Shown piece by piece: positions 22,766 through 36,029 of a DNA stretch of 64,000 nucleotides. The first letter of the stretch is position 1. Each line of letters opens with the position of its first letter. This stretch comes from Mimachlamys varia (lineage: Eukaryota > Mollusca > Bivalvia > Pectinida > Pectinidae). Below the pieces are notes generated by a model that did not search any database, was not told the origin of the DNA, and was given only the letters and a program-made list of their open reading frames with translations. The DNA is taken from assembly GCA_947623455.1 (NCBI GenBank), contig OX392532.1, positions 2,108,001 to 2,172,000 on the forward strand, written 5' to 3'. The position numbers and the translations under genes are program-made.

Positions 22766-25040
22766 TATGCTTTGTGCAGCTGTTTACTGGCTTTGGGGAC
22801 AAGAAGTTTTGTCTTATTCTCTTGTACTTTAACAATGGTGTGAAAGACGGAACTCGTCCCATTACCAGATGCTGCCAAACGCTACTCAGTTCATGTCAGT
22901 ATACTAAGGGTGATTACTCTTTACACAAGCGTCTCCAGCATCGACCTGCGTTCAGGAATAAGAAACGGAGGGGAGTATCCAGTGCAATAGATTGGGGAAA
23001 GGCACCTACATGTCACGTCGAGGTAGGGCTGGGACTAAACGCTTCTGAGTGAGACCTTGGCGGTGTGATCAATAGCACCTAGTAGAAAATCACACTCCTT
23101 CCGCCGTTATCTATTACTGAACTGTATTTACTGTAGGTACCAAAGGTCTCTCGTCCCTGTACAAATCGCCCATAAAACTGTTACCATATAGAAAACTGCC
23201 TTTCGTCAAAATGTAATAAATCTCAAAGATGGACATTGAGAAAAAATCGTCATTTTAATACCAAAAAAATACCATTTGTGAAAAACCGAATATTTTGTAG
23301 CAGACATTTGATTTGTATCTGACAGTTTCATCTTGAAAACGTTCGGAATTTTTGTCTTACTTATTTCTGAATTAAACCTAACAAAACCATAAAATAGAGA
23401 ATTAAAAAAAAAAGTACGAATACATTCGTCTTGTCAATTTCAAAAGTATCAGAAAAAAAGAAGGAATTTGAAAGAACGTAAATCAAGAAGGGGCGTGGTC
23501 TGTCTTCGAAACACTAAATCAGGCTCCCACAGCACAGAGGCAGTGTCTGTGTTGTCCTTAACACGTCTTAGCGGATTCAATGGTGGCCACTGTTGTCTAA
23601 CGTGTAGACAGTTAACAGAATTAGAAATAATTCTTCTCCGCAGTTCAGTCCGATAAGTTTCAGTTAAGAAAGGTAAGTCAGTATATCTTTGCTTTAAGTT
23701 GAATTTAATATGTGTTTGGCGTTTTATTAGGGTTTTTCTGATTTGTCACACGCAACATATAACACCAATGGTTACTTTGATGGTTGATCGCTAAAACGTT
23801 TCAACCACTTGTTTAATCCCTTAGTGGAATATATTCATTATTACACATACAATTGTAACGTAACAATGTTTTATGATATTCTAAGCTAGACTTGCTTTGA
23901 TCATTTATGGCCATATGGTCACTTTACAATTCGACGTCAAACGATTTTCAGAAAGAACATAAGATCAATTAATTGAACCTTTGTATATGTGATAACGAAG
24001 TTAAGAATATCAAGCTAAAGTTGTAAAACAGAGAGTCTTTTATGAAGGCTAGTGAATTTTTGTTTTTTTTTTGTTTAAATCTGTCCACTATTAGAGCTTC
24101 TATTCAGGAGGAATATTTGATACCAATTGCATGATATTTATATTTAATTCATATTAAGAATCGATAAAACGACAAAATATAAACGAAGGAAAATTTTACA
24201 TTACAAATACTTTGTCAACGTATTCAACTGGAGATCTTTGGAATCTCCTCGAAAGAGAACAAAATAACATTTGTATTCTATTAATACTTGTTTTGTGAAA
24301 CAACTTTTTAGAAGAAATTCAGAAAGGTTTTACTATGAAAGCTGCTCATTGACAAAAATAACGTCCATCAAAAGTATAATCCGGATCAGAAAATGGAAAA
24401 GACTTTTTTTATTCTAATTACAATATACTTACAGCACTGCAACATACATTCCGCAAGTCATTGACAGCGGGGAGAGAGCGCGTAGGTACAATGCAGTCGT
24501 ATTGTAATTAAAGGGGGGCTACTCGCGGAACGCCATTCAACTCATTACGGTACCATTGGTTCCACGGCAAGATTGCGAACTTGTTAGTCCTTCTTAGTTT
24601 ACATATTTGACATAAATGTTGTCCTCAATACTTTATCTAGTCCTTTGTGAGAAGACTGCGTACCTTGGTACGTCAGTGTGGTACTGGTACCGTACAATAT
24701 ATGTAGCTGATAGTGAAGAAACCTGCCTGGAGCCGCTCTACGTTCGTACAGTGTTACATATGGGGCAAAGTTAGTGAGCGTCATAACAATGTCGACCGAC
24801 TCGTTTCTATGTCTGTTCTTATCTAAACCTTGTATGGCATCATATAATTTCCAAGTCACACCAAAACAATTAATGAAGAGACCTCTAATTTTAAAAGTTA
24901 AAGTTATATGGAGAATCCAAATTTTATATTTTTCTCCAGCTCATACTCGTCCATATAAGAAACGGTGCAAGGATTGACGTCGGTAAACTACAAGAAGGTT
25001 GAAACAGTATAGCATTCGGAAAATACTTAACTAAGCTTCA
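22766..25040. other. No recognised gene; weak exon-like spot near 23.66 kb
   Basis: A GGGGCGTGGTC stretch at about 23489 is followed by an AAG|GTAAGTCA donor-like site near 23671, which could mark a 5' exon. No downstream partner was seen. The 92-codon frame from 22774 shows no recognisable domain. The sequence CTTATTCTCTTGTACTTTAA (22810) may be a scrap of R1. Confidence 0.3.
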
Positions 25041-25045
25041 ACAAA

Positions 25046-25530
25046 CAATGATCCGAACTCATAATCGGTCAAATTAGGTGGAAATAAATAAGAGAATACC
25101 GAAGCGTTAACAAAATCATAATCCAAACTGAAAATCGATTAAACTAGGGGCAAAATATGAACAAAGGAAAGATTTACATGGAGACTCTTGTAAAAGTACA
25201 AGAGAATAAGACCAGGTGTTCCGAAAGAGTAAGCGTCTTCTGCTTCATCGACGACACCCGCCATGCAAATCTTTTTCACATCCATGTAAACATCAAGTTC
25301 TCAAAATGAGAACCGAGTATCATTGTCAATCACAACAAGTAAACACACTAATGAGCATACTCAAAAACGTCCATATTCATATCACTTAAAGATACGGAAT
25401 ATTTCTCAATGAAACAAAGTATTAACAAAGGATGGGTTTACTGGAGACCATTGAAAAAATCAAGATCAAGTGTTCCGGACGGGTAAGAGGCTGTTTTTGC
25501 TTTATTTAAGATTAAAGTCACCCGCAATGT
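25046..25530 (+). repeat. R1 repeats, overlapping partial copies
   Basis: A truncated R1 5' end (ATCCGAACTCATAATCGGTC) is followed at 25085 by a nearly complete copy, from GAGAATACCGAAGCG through GACCAGGTGTTCCG, CATCGACGACACCCGCCATG and TTGTCAATCACAACAAGTAA to about 25420. A third piece (GGAGACCATTG to CGCAATGTAAATCTTGG) follows. This is a nested or tandem R1 cluster. Confidence 0.8.
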
Positions 25531-25599
25531 AAATCTTGGTTCACATATCGCAGTTGATTCGTTGTTCTAGTGCTTGCTCTAAATATCGTGATTTTCATG

Positions 25600-25905
25600 A
25601 TCGATGTCGACTGCTGACAAACAACATGGAATTTCGAGAGATGAAGGTTGATCAGAACTATGGGCAAGTTTTATGGTCGCCATCTTTGTCACATCGAGAA
25701 ATATTCGAAATGTTTGTGTGATGTGATAATGGATGTTTTTCAGTTTGCTTATAATGTGTTTACTTGTTGTGATTGACAATGATGACTCGGTTCTCATTTC
25801 GAAGACAAGGGTCTCCAAGTTAATCTTTCCTCTGTCATATTGTGATCCTTTGTTTGAGTTCGGATTATGATTTTGTTAACGCTTTGGTATTATCTAATTC
25901 TTTTT
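25600..25905 (-). repeat. R1 repeat, opposite orientation
   Basis: Read on the + strand, the blocks GATGAAGGTTGATCAGAACT, GGTCGCCATCTTTGTC, TTGTGATTGACAATGATGA and GGTTCTCATTTCGAAGAC are the R1 3' half in reverse. The copy then jumps to the 5' end (GAGTTCGGATTATGATTTTG), skipping the middle block. With the cluster at 25.05-25.53 kb it forms an inverted pair. Confidence 0.75.
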
Positions 25906-26406
25906 ATTTATGTATAGTTAAATACAAAATGCATCCCAATAGTAACAGATAAAGGCAGTGGAAAAAAACAGCATTGCAGCTGATAACATAAACTACAACA
26001 GACAAATGATGAAGCATTAAGTTACTGATGATGAAGTTGACATTTTTGATAAAATAAAATGGGTCTAGTTATAATATGTAACTAAGGCGTAATATAGTTT
26101 CAGTATTTCCTTTAAAACTACAAATGTAGTAGTAAAAAGAAACAACCTGTAAGATACATTAAATCACTCCCTCGGCTATAAAGTCTGGTCGAGTATGTCT
26201 CGGACTGGCACTGTTAGCCCTGAAACAGAGTTGTTGTTACATTGTAAGCAGCACAATAAATGCTTCGTTGACCTGGAGGCTATCCATTAGCTTACTTTGA
26301 TTCTAGAATATTTCCACCGGAGTGAAAAAAACTAATGTCATCTCAGAAAAAATCACAGATATGTAAGAGAGGTTAAGAGATATTTTAAAAGTTGGTCGAA
26401 TTTCTA

Positions 26407-26798
26407 TTAAAGGCCTAATATACGTAAATTTCGGCACAACTTGAAGCGAAAATTAAACATTATAACATTTTATATTTATAGATTTAGTTAAGATCAACTA
26501 GTATCAGCAATATTTAAGATGAATTCATACGCGGTTACTGGTACAGCAGCAGTTGAAACTTGGTAATTGTAAACGCGCGTCCATTTTAAAATGTCTTTTA
26601 ACTTCGGCTTGTTGTTGAAGTGGGTCCCACTTAAATTATTTTCAATTCATTGCATTTTTATATCAAGAGTTTCTAGTTGATTACCGCTCAGGTTTACTTC
26701 GTTTTAGGCTTATTTTTTCATGGTTATCAACTGGATTTTTTTCAGAATTTTTCAGAATCATGAAAAATTTCCTGAAGTTACGTATATTCGGCCTTTAA
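26407..26798 (-). mobile_element. TTAA-flanked MITE, copy 2
   Basis: The element spans 26411-26794 (384 bp) and has perfect TTAA on both sides. Its ends are AGGCCTAATATACGTAA and the complement of AGGCCGAATATACGTAA. It is inverted relative to copies 1 and 3 and is non-coding. The three copies share internal blocks, including the GTGGG(T/G)CCCACTT region. Confidence 0.88.
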
Positions 26799-27449
26799 CT
26801 TTAAGTATCTTTCGTTAATTTTGACCGATTTTTATCGTATTGAACTACAATGTGTTAATAGTTAAAAAGGAATATGTACTAAATTTAGTGGAAAAACTAG
26901 GGTTAGATATTTAGGTAAGATGCTGTATCTTTTTAATATGTTTTACATTTTGTAACGTATGAAGCTCATTCTAAACTCAATGATAAACGTGTTCCTTGTT
27001 TAGTTCCGTATTGATTATTTAATATATTGTTCTGAAAAAGGGATGAATGAAGGTGTTGATGCGTAACGCTTGTGTTTATAATGTTTGTTTTCTACGTTAT
27101 AAGATTGTTTATATATTGTTTAGGTTTTGAGATGTTGCTACACATGATAACTCTGATAATTTAAAAATACATTGAAAGAGCTTGAATGTGTTTACCAAGA
27201 GTAAAAACATGTTTTGCGAACTTTCGGAGACGTCTGTTTCCATTGTCTCGACTTTAAACCGAATGACACGAGTCATTCAAACTGACAAAGAAAGCAGACG
27301 TTTTGCAAAGCCAGCAAAATATGTTTTTAATTCGTAACTGTAACCCTAACCCTAATAACCGAAGCCTTTATTATTCATGCCAAACTTATCAAATCTTATT
27401 TCAAAATTACATTCTTGTATTTGGCTAGATTAGACTGCTGTCACGACAC

Positions 27450-27840
27450 TTAAAGACCCAATATACGTAACTTCAAGAATTTTGCCGTGATTCTGAAATA
27501 TCCTGAAAAAAAGTCAGTTGATAACCAGGCAAAAATAAGCTAAAACGAAGTAAACAAGGGCGCTAACTAACAAGAAACTCTTGATAGAAAAATCCAAAGA
27601 AATGAAAATGATTCAGGTGGGGCCCACTTCAACAACAAACCGCAGGTAGAAGACAGTTCAAAATGGACGCGTGTTTACAAATACCGAGTTTCAACTGCTG
27701 CTGTACCGGTAACCGCGTAATAATTAATCTTGAATATTGCTGATATCAGTAAATCTTAACTTAATTTATAAATATAAAAAGTTATTAGGCTTGATTTTCG
27801 CTTCAATTTTTGCCGAAAGTTACGTATATTTGGCCTTTAA
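27450..27840 (+). mobile_element. TTAA-flanked MITE, copy 3
   Basis: The element spans 27454-27836 (383 bp) with perfect TTAA on both sides. Its left end is AGACCCAATATACGTAAC and its right end the complement of AGGCCAAATATACGTAAC. It lies about 650 bp from the inverted copy 2. It includes TTCAGGTGGGGCCCACTTCA, which is also in copy 1. Confidence 0.88.
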
Positions 27841-29730
27841 TCTATCATCAGAACTGTCGAACACTTGACAAACTCCAATATTAACGAATACACGTTAACC
27901 GTGATCATTTTAAAGTGTTTGTGTATTAATAAACCTTTATGGATATTGACATCGCTGTAGTGAGATAATGGGTTTAGTTGTAACCACTGGCTATTGAGTA
28001 ATAGATGTTGGGATGTTGCCAGTCCTATACCGGTAATGTTCTTTTTAGCTATAGAGTAGGTACATACAATCAATTAACCATGTATAGTTAAACAAATGCA
28101 ACACTCAATTTGTCATTCGCCTCCACTAACTAGATAGATAATCAAGTCCCCGATAGCACTGCTATCAGCCATTTCACAAATACATTCAGTACTTTTGTCG
28201 TGGGGGTAAATTTCTTTATACAGAAAGTGAATTCTTTAGAAAAGGAAGTTTTTATCTAGTGCACATTTTCACTTCGGTAGTGTAATAAATCAGGACCCTC
28301 GCGAGGTATCGACACGTATACAACTTTATGATGTCACTTTTAATAATTCTTACTATTTTCGTATATCAGTGATTTGCTATAATTGAATGGGCGTTCGACC
28401 ATAATTTCTCGTGATAACTTTCAAGAAACAATATTCTCTAATTTGAGTACTGTAGTTATCTAACATCAGCTAATTACGGTCCAGTGTGACGAGTATCCCG
28501 GGTATCTCGGCCCCTGGATATACCTCTGTAGAGTTGGAGGTCAGACTTTAGTGTTAAAGGATTAACTGGACCAAGAGAACCTTGACTGATGAACCGCACC
28601 AGTCAGTGACCAGTCGCGTTTTTTGTAATCCTATAATCGCAGTGGCGTATTGATGATCTAGCGGTGACTCCGTCGTCTTTTTGCCAAGTAGTATATATAT
28701 ATAAGTTGATTATCTATACCTGATCTAGGACGTGTGAATGGTCACGACGAGAAATAGGAAGCGTTATCACAATTATTGGTTACGACCACCGACTTCTGAG
28801 ATAACGGCGGTAAGATAAGGTAAGTTTCGTGTTTTTACTTTGTTAGGGGATTGTAAGGACATCTTCTGGCCAAATCAAACATTTTTTCAATTCACATTTT
28901 TGTAACTTTCTTTCAAAATTACTTTCAGTGCATAAATTAAATGAAAAGATCTTTATCATTTTTGAACTTACTATCGACTCAAACTCAGCCTTACAGACAA
29001 ACACGACGTCACCCCAATAAGTTCTATACAAGTACTGATAACGGTGATGATTGTAAAAAACCAATTTTTGATAGATGTTTTACAAGAGTTATAGAAGACA
29101 CAAATGTCACACATGACGACAGTGACACATTCTCTGAACAACTCACATTATCGAAGTTGCATTATCAATTATTTTATTTATTTTTTTATAATATTTTATC
29201 GAGTATTTGTAAGAATGACAAAAAATATGGGGATTATCTAAATCTCAAAAAATTACTGAGACTGATAACGTCATAATTAATGTGTTAATACATTCACGTG
29301 TTCAATTAATACGTTGTCTAGAAATACCATATCTCCATACGTGAACGCCTGACCACATCCGTTTATTTAAAAGTTTAAAATATAATGCTCAGTCATTTCG
29401 AGAACGTGAAGGATAATGTAGGTTTTAGTGTAGATAACCTAACGAGTAGATGTACCAGTGATATGGCATAACTAGGTAAGTAAAAGTACATTGTATGTGC
29501 ATATACATGTATAGCTTATTATAACGGTTACCAGTACTCTGATATACATGTAGCTTTGCCGGGTGGATACCCTTATCCTGAAAGAGGACGTTTTGAAACA
29601 CACCTGTAGATTAACAAAATCGCACTAAATTAGTTGATGAAGTAATTAGCTGTGTGATTATATTGATTTATTACCAGGTAAGAGGAAACAGGTGCCACGT
29701 AGTAACTGTGATATAGTAAAACAAACAAGC
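27841..29730 (+). other. Mostly featureless; candidate TATA promoter and donor site near 28.7-28.8 kb
   Basis: GTATATATATATAAG (about 28688) is a strong TATA-like sequence. About 120 bp further, GATAAG|GTAAGTTTCG (near 28819) looks like a good 5' splice donor, so a short non-coding or 5' UTR exon is possible. An ATG in between reaches a stop before the donor. The 111-codon frame from 28941 has no recognisable domain and unremarkable composition. Confidence 0.25.
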
Positions 29731-29734
29731 ATGC

Positions 29735-32700
29735 ATGTCGTGATGTGTCAAAGATAAACATAAGACACATGGACGTGATCTATATAATTACCTAAACATA
29801 AGACACATGGACGGGATCTATATAATTACCTAAACATAACACACATGGACGTGATCTATATAATTACATGTCTGGATGTGTCAAAGATTAAAATAAGACA
29901 CATAGACGTAATCTATATAATAACCTAAACATAAGACATATGGACGTGATCTATATAATTACATAAACATAACACACATGGACGGGATCTATATAATTAC
30001 TTAAACATAAGACACGTGGACGTGATCTATATAATTACATAAACATAAGACACGTGGACGTGATCTATATAATTACCTAAACATAAGACACATGGACGTG
30101 ATCTATATAATTACCTAAACATAAGACACATGGACGTGATCTAAATGATTACCTTAACATAAGAAACATGGACGAGATCTAAATAATAACCTTAACATAA
30201 GACACATGGACGAGATCTATATAATTACCTAAACATAAGACACGTGGACGTGATCTATATAATTACCTAAACATAAGACACATGGACATGATCTATATAA
30301 TTACCTAAACATAAGACACATGGACGGGATCTATATAATTACCTTAACATAAGACACATGGATGTGATCTCTATAATTACCTAAACATAAGACACATGAA
30401 CGAGATCTATATAATTACCTAAACATAAGACACGTGGACGTGATCTATATAATTACCTAAACATAAGACACATGTATGTGATCTATATAATTACCTAAAC
30501 ATAAGACACGTGGACGTGATCTATATAATTACCTAAACATAAGACACATGGACGAGATCTATATAATTACCTAAACATAAGACACATTGACGTGATCAAT
30601 ATAATTACCTAAACATAAGACACATGGACGTGATCTATATAATTACCTAAACATAAGACACATGGACGAGATCTATATAATTACCTAAACATGAGACACA
30701 TGGACGAGATCTATATAATTACCTAAATATAAGACACATGTATGTGATCTATATAATTACCTAAACACAAGACACATGTACGTCATCTATATAATTACAT
30801 AAACATAACACACATGGACGGGATCTATATAATTATCTAAACATAAGACACATGGACGGGATCTATATAATTACCTAAACATAAGACACATGGACGTGAT
30901 CTATATAATTACCTAAACATAAGACCCATGGACGTGATCTATATAATTACCTAAACATAAGACACATGTATGTGATCTATATAATTACCTAAACATAAGA
31001 CCCATGGACGTGATCTATATAATTACCCAAACATAAGACCCATGGACGTGATCTATATAATTACCTAAACATAAGACACATGTATGTGATCTATATAATT
31101 ACCTAAACATAAGACACATGGACGTGATCTATAAAATTACATAAACATAAGACACGTGGATGTGATCTATAAAATTATCTAAACATAAGACACATGGACT
31201 TGATCTAAATAATTACCTAAACATAACACACATGGACGAGATCTATATAATTACCTAAACATAACACACATGGACGAGATCTATATAATTACATAAACAT
31301 AAGGCACATGGACGTGATATATATAATTACATAAACATAAGACACATGGACGTGATCTATATAATTACCTAAACATAAGACACATGGACGTGATATATAT
31401 AATTACATAAACATAAGACACATGGACGTGATCTATATAATTACCTAAACATAAGACACATGGACGTGATCTATATAATTACATAAACATAAGACACGTG
31501 GACGTGATTAATATAATTACCTAAACATAAGACACGTGGACGTGATCTAAATGATTACCTAAACATAAGACACATGGACGTGATCTATATAATTACATAA
31601 ACACAAGACACATGTATATGATCTATATAATTACCTTAACATAAGACACATGTACGTGATCTATATAATTACCTAAACATAAGACACATGGACGTGATCA
31701 ATATAATTACCTAAACATAAGACACATGGACGTGATCTATATAATTACCTAAACATAAGACACAAGGACGTGATATGTATAATTACCTAAACATAAGACA
31801 CATGGACGTGATCAATATAATTATCTAAACATAAGACACATGGACGTGATCTATATAATTACCTAAACATAACACACATGGACGTGATCTATATAATTAC
31901 CTAAACATAAGACACATTGACGTGATCAATATAATTACCTAAACATAAGACACATGGACGTGATCTATATAATTACCTAAACATAAGACACATGGACGAG
32001 ATCTATATAATTACCTAAACATGAGACACATGGACGAGATCTATATAATTACCTAAATATAAGACACATGTATGTGATCTATATAATTACCTAAACACAA
32101 GACACATGTACGTCATCTATATAATTACATAAACATAACACACATGGACGGGATCTATATAATTATCTAAACATAAGACACATGGACGGGATCTATATAA
32201 TTACCTAAACATAAGACACATGGACGTGATCTATATAATTACCTAAACATAAGACCCATGGACGTGATCTATATAATTACCTAAACATAAGACACATGTA
32301 TGTGATCTATATAATTACCTAAACATAAGACCCATGGACGTGATCTATATAATTACCCAAACATAAGACCCATGGACGTGATCTATATAATTACCTAAAC
32401 ATAAGACACATGTATGTGATCTATATAATTACCTAAACATAAGACACATGGACGTGATCTATAAAATTACATAAACATAAGACACGTGGATGTGATCTAT
32501 AAAATTATCTAAACATAAGACACATGGACTTGATCTAAATAATTACCTAAACATAACACACATGGACGAGATCTATATAATTACCTAAACATAACACACA
32601 TGGACGAGATCTATATAATTACATAAACATAAGGCACATGGACGTGATATATATAATTACATAAACATAAGACACATGGACGTGATCTATATAATTACCT

Positions 32701-34240
32701 AAACATAAGACACATGGACGTGATATATATAATTACATAAACATAAGACACATGGACGTGATCTATATAATTACCTAAACATAAGACACATGGACGTGAT
32801 CTATATAATTACATAAACATAAGACACGTGGACGTGATTAATATAATTACCTAAACATAAGACACGTGGACGTGATCTAAATGATTACCTAAACATAAGA
32901 CACATGGACGTGATCTATATAATTACATAAACACAAGACACATGTATATGATCTATATAATTACCTTAACATAAGACACATGTACGTGATCTATATAATT
33001 ACCTAAACATAAGACACATGGACGTGATCAATATAATTACCTAAACATAAGACACATGGACGTGATCTATATAATTACCTAAACATAAGACACAAGGACG
33101 TGATATGTATAATTACCTAAACATAAGACACATGGACGTGATCAATATAATTATCTAAACATAAGACACATGGACGTGATCTATATAATTACCTAAACAT
33201 AACACACATGGACGTGATCTATATAATTACCTAAACATAAGACACATGGACGTGATCTATATAATTACATGTCTGGATGTGTCAAAGATTAAAATAAGAC
33301 ACATGTATATGATCTATATAATTACCTAAACATAAGACACGTGGACGTGATCTATATAATTACCTAAACATAAGACAAGTGGACGTGATCTATATAATTA
33401 CCTAAACATAAGACACATGGACGTGATCTATATAATTACCTAAATATAAGACACATGGACGTGATCTATATAATTACCTAAACATAAGACACATGGACGT
33501 GATCTATATAATTATCTAAATATAAGACACATGGACGTGATCTATGTAATTATCTTAACATAAGACACATGGACGTGATCTATATAATTATCTAAACATA
33601 AGACACATGGACGTGATCTATATAATTACATAAACATAAGACATATGGACGTGATCTATATAATTACCTTAACATAAGACACATGGATGTGATCTATATA
33701 ATTACCTAAACATAAGACACATGGACGTGATCTATATAATTACCTAAACATAAGACACATGGAAGTGATCTATATAAATATCTTCACATAAGACACATGG
33801 ACGTGATCTATATAATTACCTAAACATAAGACACATGGACGTGATCTATATAATTACATAAACATAAGACACGTGGACGTGATCTATATAATAACCTAAA
33901 CATAAGACACATGGAAGTGATCTATATAATTACCTAAACATAAGACACATGGACGTGATCTATATAATTACCTAAACATAAGACACATGGAAGTGATCTA
34001 TATAAATATCTTCACATAAGACACATGGACGTGATCTATATAATTACCTAAACATAAGACACATGGACGTGATCTATATAATTACATAAACATAAGACAC
34101 GTGGACGTGATCTATATAATTACATAAACATAACACACATGGACGTGATCTATATAATAACCTAAACATAACACACATGGACGTGATCTATATAATTACC
34201 TAAACATAAGACACATGGACATGAACTATATAATTACCTT
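29735..34240. repeat. 38-bp satellite-like array, about 118 copies
   Basis: The unit is CATAAGACACATGGACGTGA followed by TCTATATAATTACCTAAA (38 bp). A block of 35 units (30581-31910) is repeated 1330 bp later (31911-33240); every part I compared was identical. A 228-bp (six-unit) repeat lies at about 33.76-34.2 kb, marked by the rare TATCTTCACATAAG variant. The flank-like stretch GGATGTGTCAAAGATTAAAA occurs inside the array at about 29874 and 33275, and as a relative at the left border (about 29741). Confidence 0.95.
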
Positions 34241-34424
34241 AACGATACAGCTCGCCAAACAAGAATTACACTACACCAACAAGCTGTCGGTCCAATCGGT
34301 AAAACAAAATAAGTGAAAATCCATTTTTTCAAAAGGACTGTTTAGATCGGTTTTTGTTTTGTTTATTGTTTGGTTGTGTTCTATTATAATGTGTGATACC
34401 TACATATATGGTCATATAAGGAAG

Positions 34425-34506
34425 TGTGAGGCTGTAGTGGTGAAGGAAAACCGAAAAATCACCGACCTCTACCGTCAGTACCTGGCAATTTCCCATTGTA
34501 GGATGG
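34425..34506 (-). mobile_element. SINE fragment (same broad family as at 17.8 kb)
   Basis: On the minus strand this reads ATTGCCAGGTACTGACGG, GGTCGGTGATTTTTCGG and TTTTCCTTCACCAC, the central domain of the SINE seen at 17.9 kb. The tRNA-like head is truncated just after CCTACAATGGG. Confidence 0.6.
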
Positions 34507-36025
34507 CTGGTGACAGCAAAATGTCAGACACATTCACCACTTGGCCATTGCTGAAATAAAAGCGGAAACTTAAATAAGGTCATGTGATGTATGCTAGAAT
34601 CCCTAGGGATATATCTTGTAAATGGTTTCTTCAAACATGATCTTTTTAATACACGTTTAGATTAATCAAATTGAATTTGCTATTACATTGAATTCGCTTG
34701 AAATTAATTTTCTCATTTCATTCGTAATCAGCTACTTTCATTTGAAAGATAATTCGCACATATGTCTGCTATTAGATATGAGGTTACAGCCTTAAGGTAT
34801 GTTATAAAGACAGTCATTCTTACAACATAGAAAAGCATTCAGTAAATGAGAAATCGACCCACAGTAACGAAGCCAACCTGACGAAGGTGCTGGATTACGT
34901 AATACAGATCATTAGATCAGAACTAATTGTATATGTGCATTGTGCAAATTACGTCTGTGCAACTGTGTAAGCACTTACCATTATGCTTATGATAAAACAA
35001 GATAAAACTGATCGCATAAGTACCTGCAGAATATCAACCGGTTCTGTAGCTCTGGACATGACACAATATATACAAGCAGTCTCTCTTGTCAGAAACTATG
35101 TACATACCACGTCTTGGCGTCATTGGTGATCTTTTCACAATAACAAAATACAGGAACAACTTGTCTCTTCGTGGAAACATTATCTGATTGACTAAACTGA
35201 ATTGTTGCAGTCTACGTTCAGATTTGTCGATATTGAATCTAGTTTTCGATTCTGAAAATTAGTTGATTTTACATAACCTCAACATGAGACACCATTTTGG
35301 AACGTGACTTGGATTTCTAATCCTAGGTTTGGAAAACATTTTCTTTCAAAGTAAGTGATAAACATTGTTTCTCGTGTAATGTAAAAGCTAAGCAGGTATA
35401 CGTATGTACATATGTAAGTAAATTAGGATAATATTTGTTCTTTTGACCTTGAGTACGGAGTGTCACACACAACTTAAGTACATTATGTACTGTCAAGTTA
35501 CTGGTGGTACCTTCATGATATTTGTTTTATTGCTTTGTAAATATATACTTACACTCATTTTCTGTTTGTAAACTTTGAAAAATACACGATGTTAACAAAA
35601 TAAAACGAAGTTCAGCGCGTTGATTTACATTTCTCGAGGGGCATGTGTCAACCATTTAGGATTTTAAGGAGCTAGAAACAAAATGGTCTAATGATAGGCG
35701 TATCGAACATTAACGGATACATCTCTGTTAAGACTATAGCTGTCATCAGGAGGAAATTCAAACTGCTCTCGGAATATACCATTTAACATCAATGGTTAGT
35801 TAGAAAACAAGTGTTATCAACTAATGTTGACACAGAGAAAAAATGTAATTGTAAAACGCATCTAAACTGTTGACATATATGTATCTCTGGTAAAATGCCT
35901 TATATAAATATAATAGAAATAACGACTATTTTAATGTTTCAATAATCAATTAAAAGGAACAATTCCATATATTTTTGTTTGAAGATTTAGTTTTAAAGTG
36001 TCTGCTCGTCTTCGTCGAATACTGG
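34507..36025. other. No recognised feature
   Basis: This is a spacer between the 38-bp and 40-bp arrays, AT-rich, with no repeat family recognised. Confidence 0.4.
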
Positions 36026-36029
36026 ATAC

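Noticed and set aside
22774..23052. 92-codon frame on + next to the 33-bp array
   Set aside because: It begins inside array sequence and may include R1 scraps; no domain is recognisable.
27336..27357. Telomere-like TAACCCTAACCCTAAT
   Set aside because: Only about two and a half units are present, which is too short for telomeric or interstitial telomeric DNA.
28941..29276. 111-codon frame on +
   Set aside because: No recognisable domain, signal or splice context; the composition is ordinary AT-rich sequence.
29735..34240. CRISPR-like regular repeats
   Set aside because: The repeats are contiguous with no unique spacers, and the context is eukaryotic.
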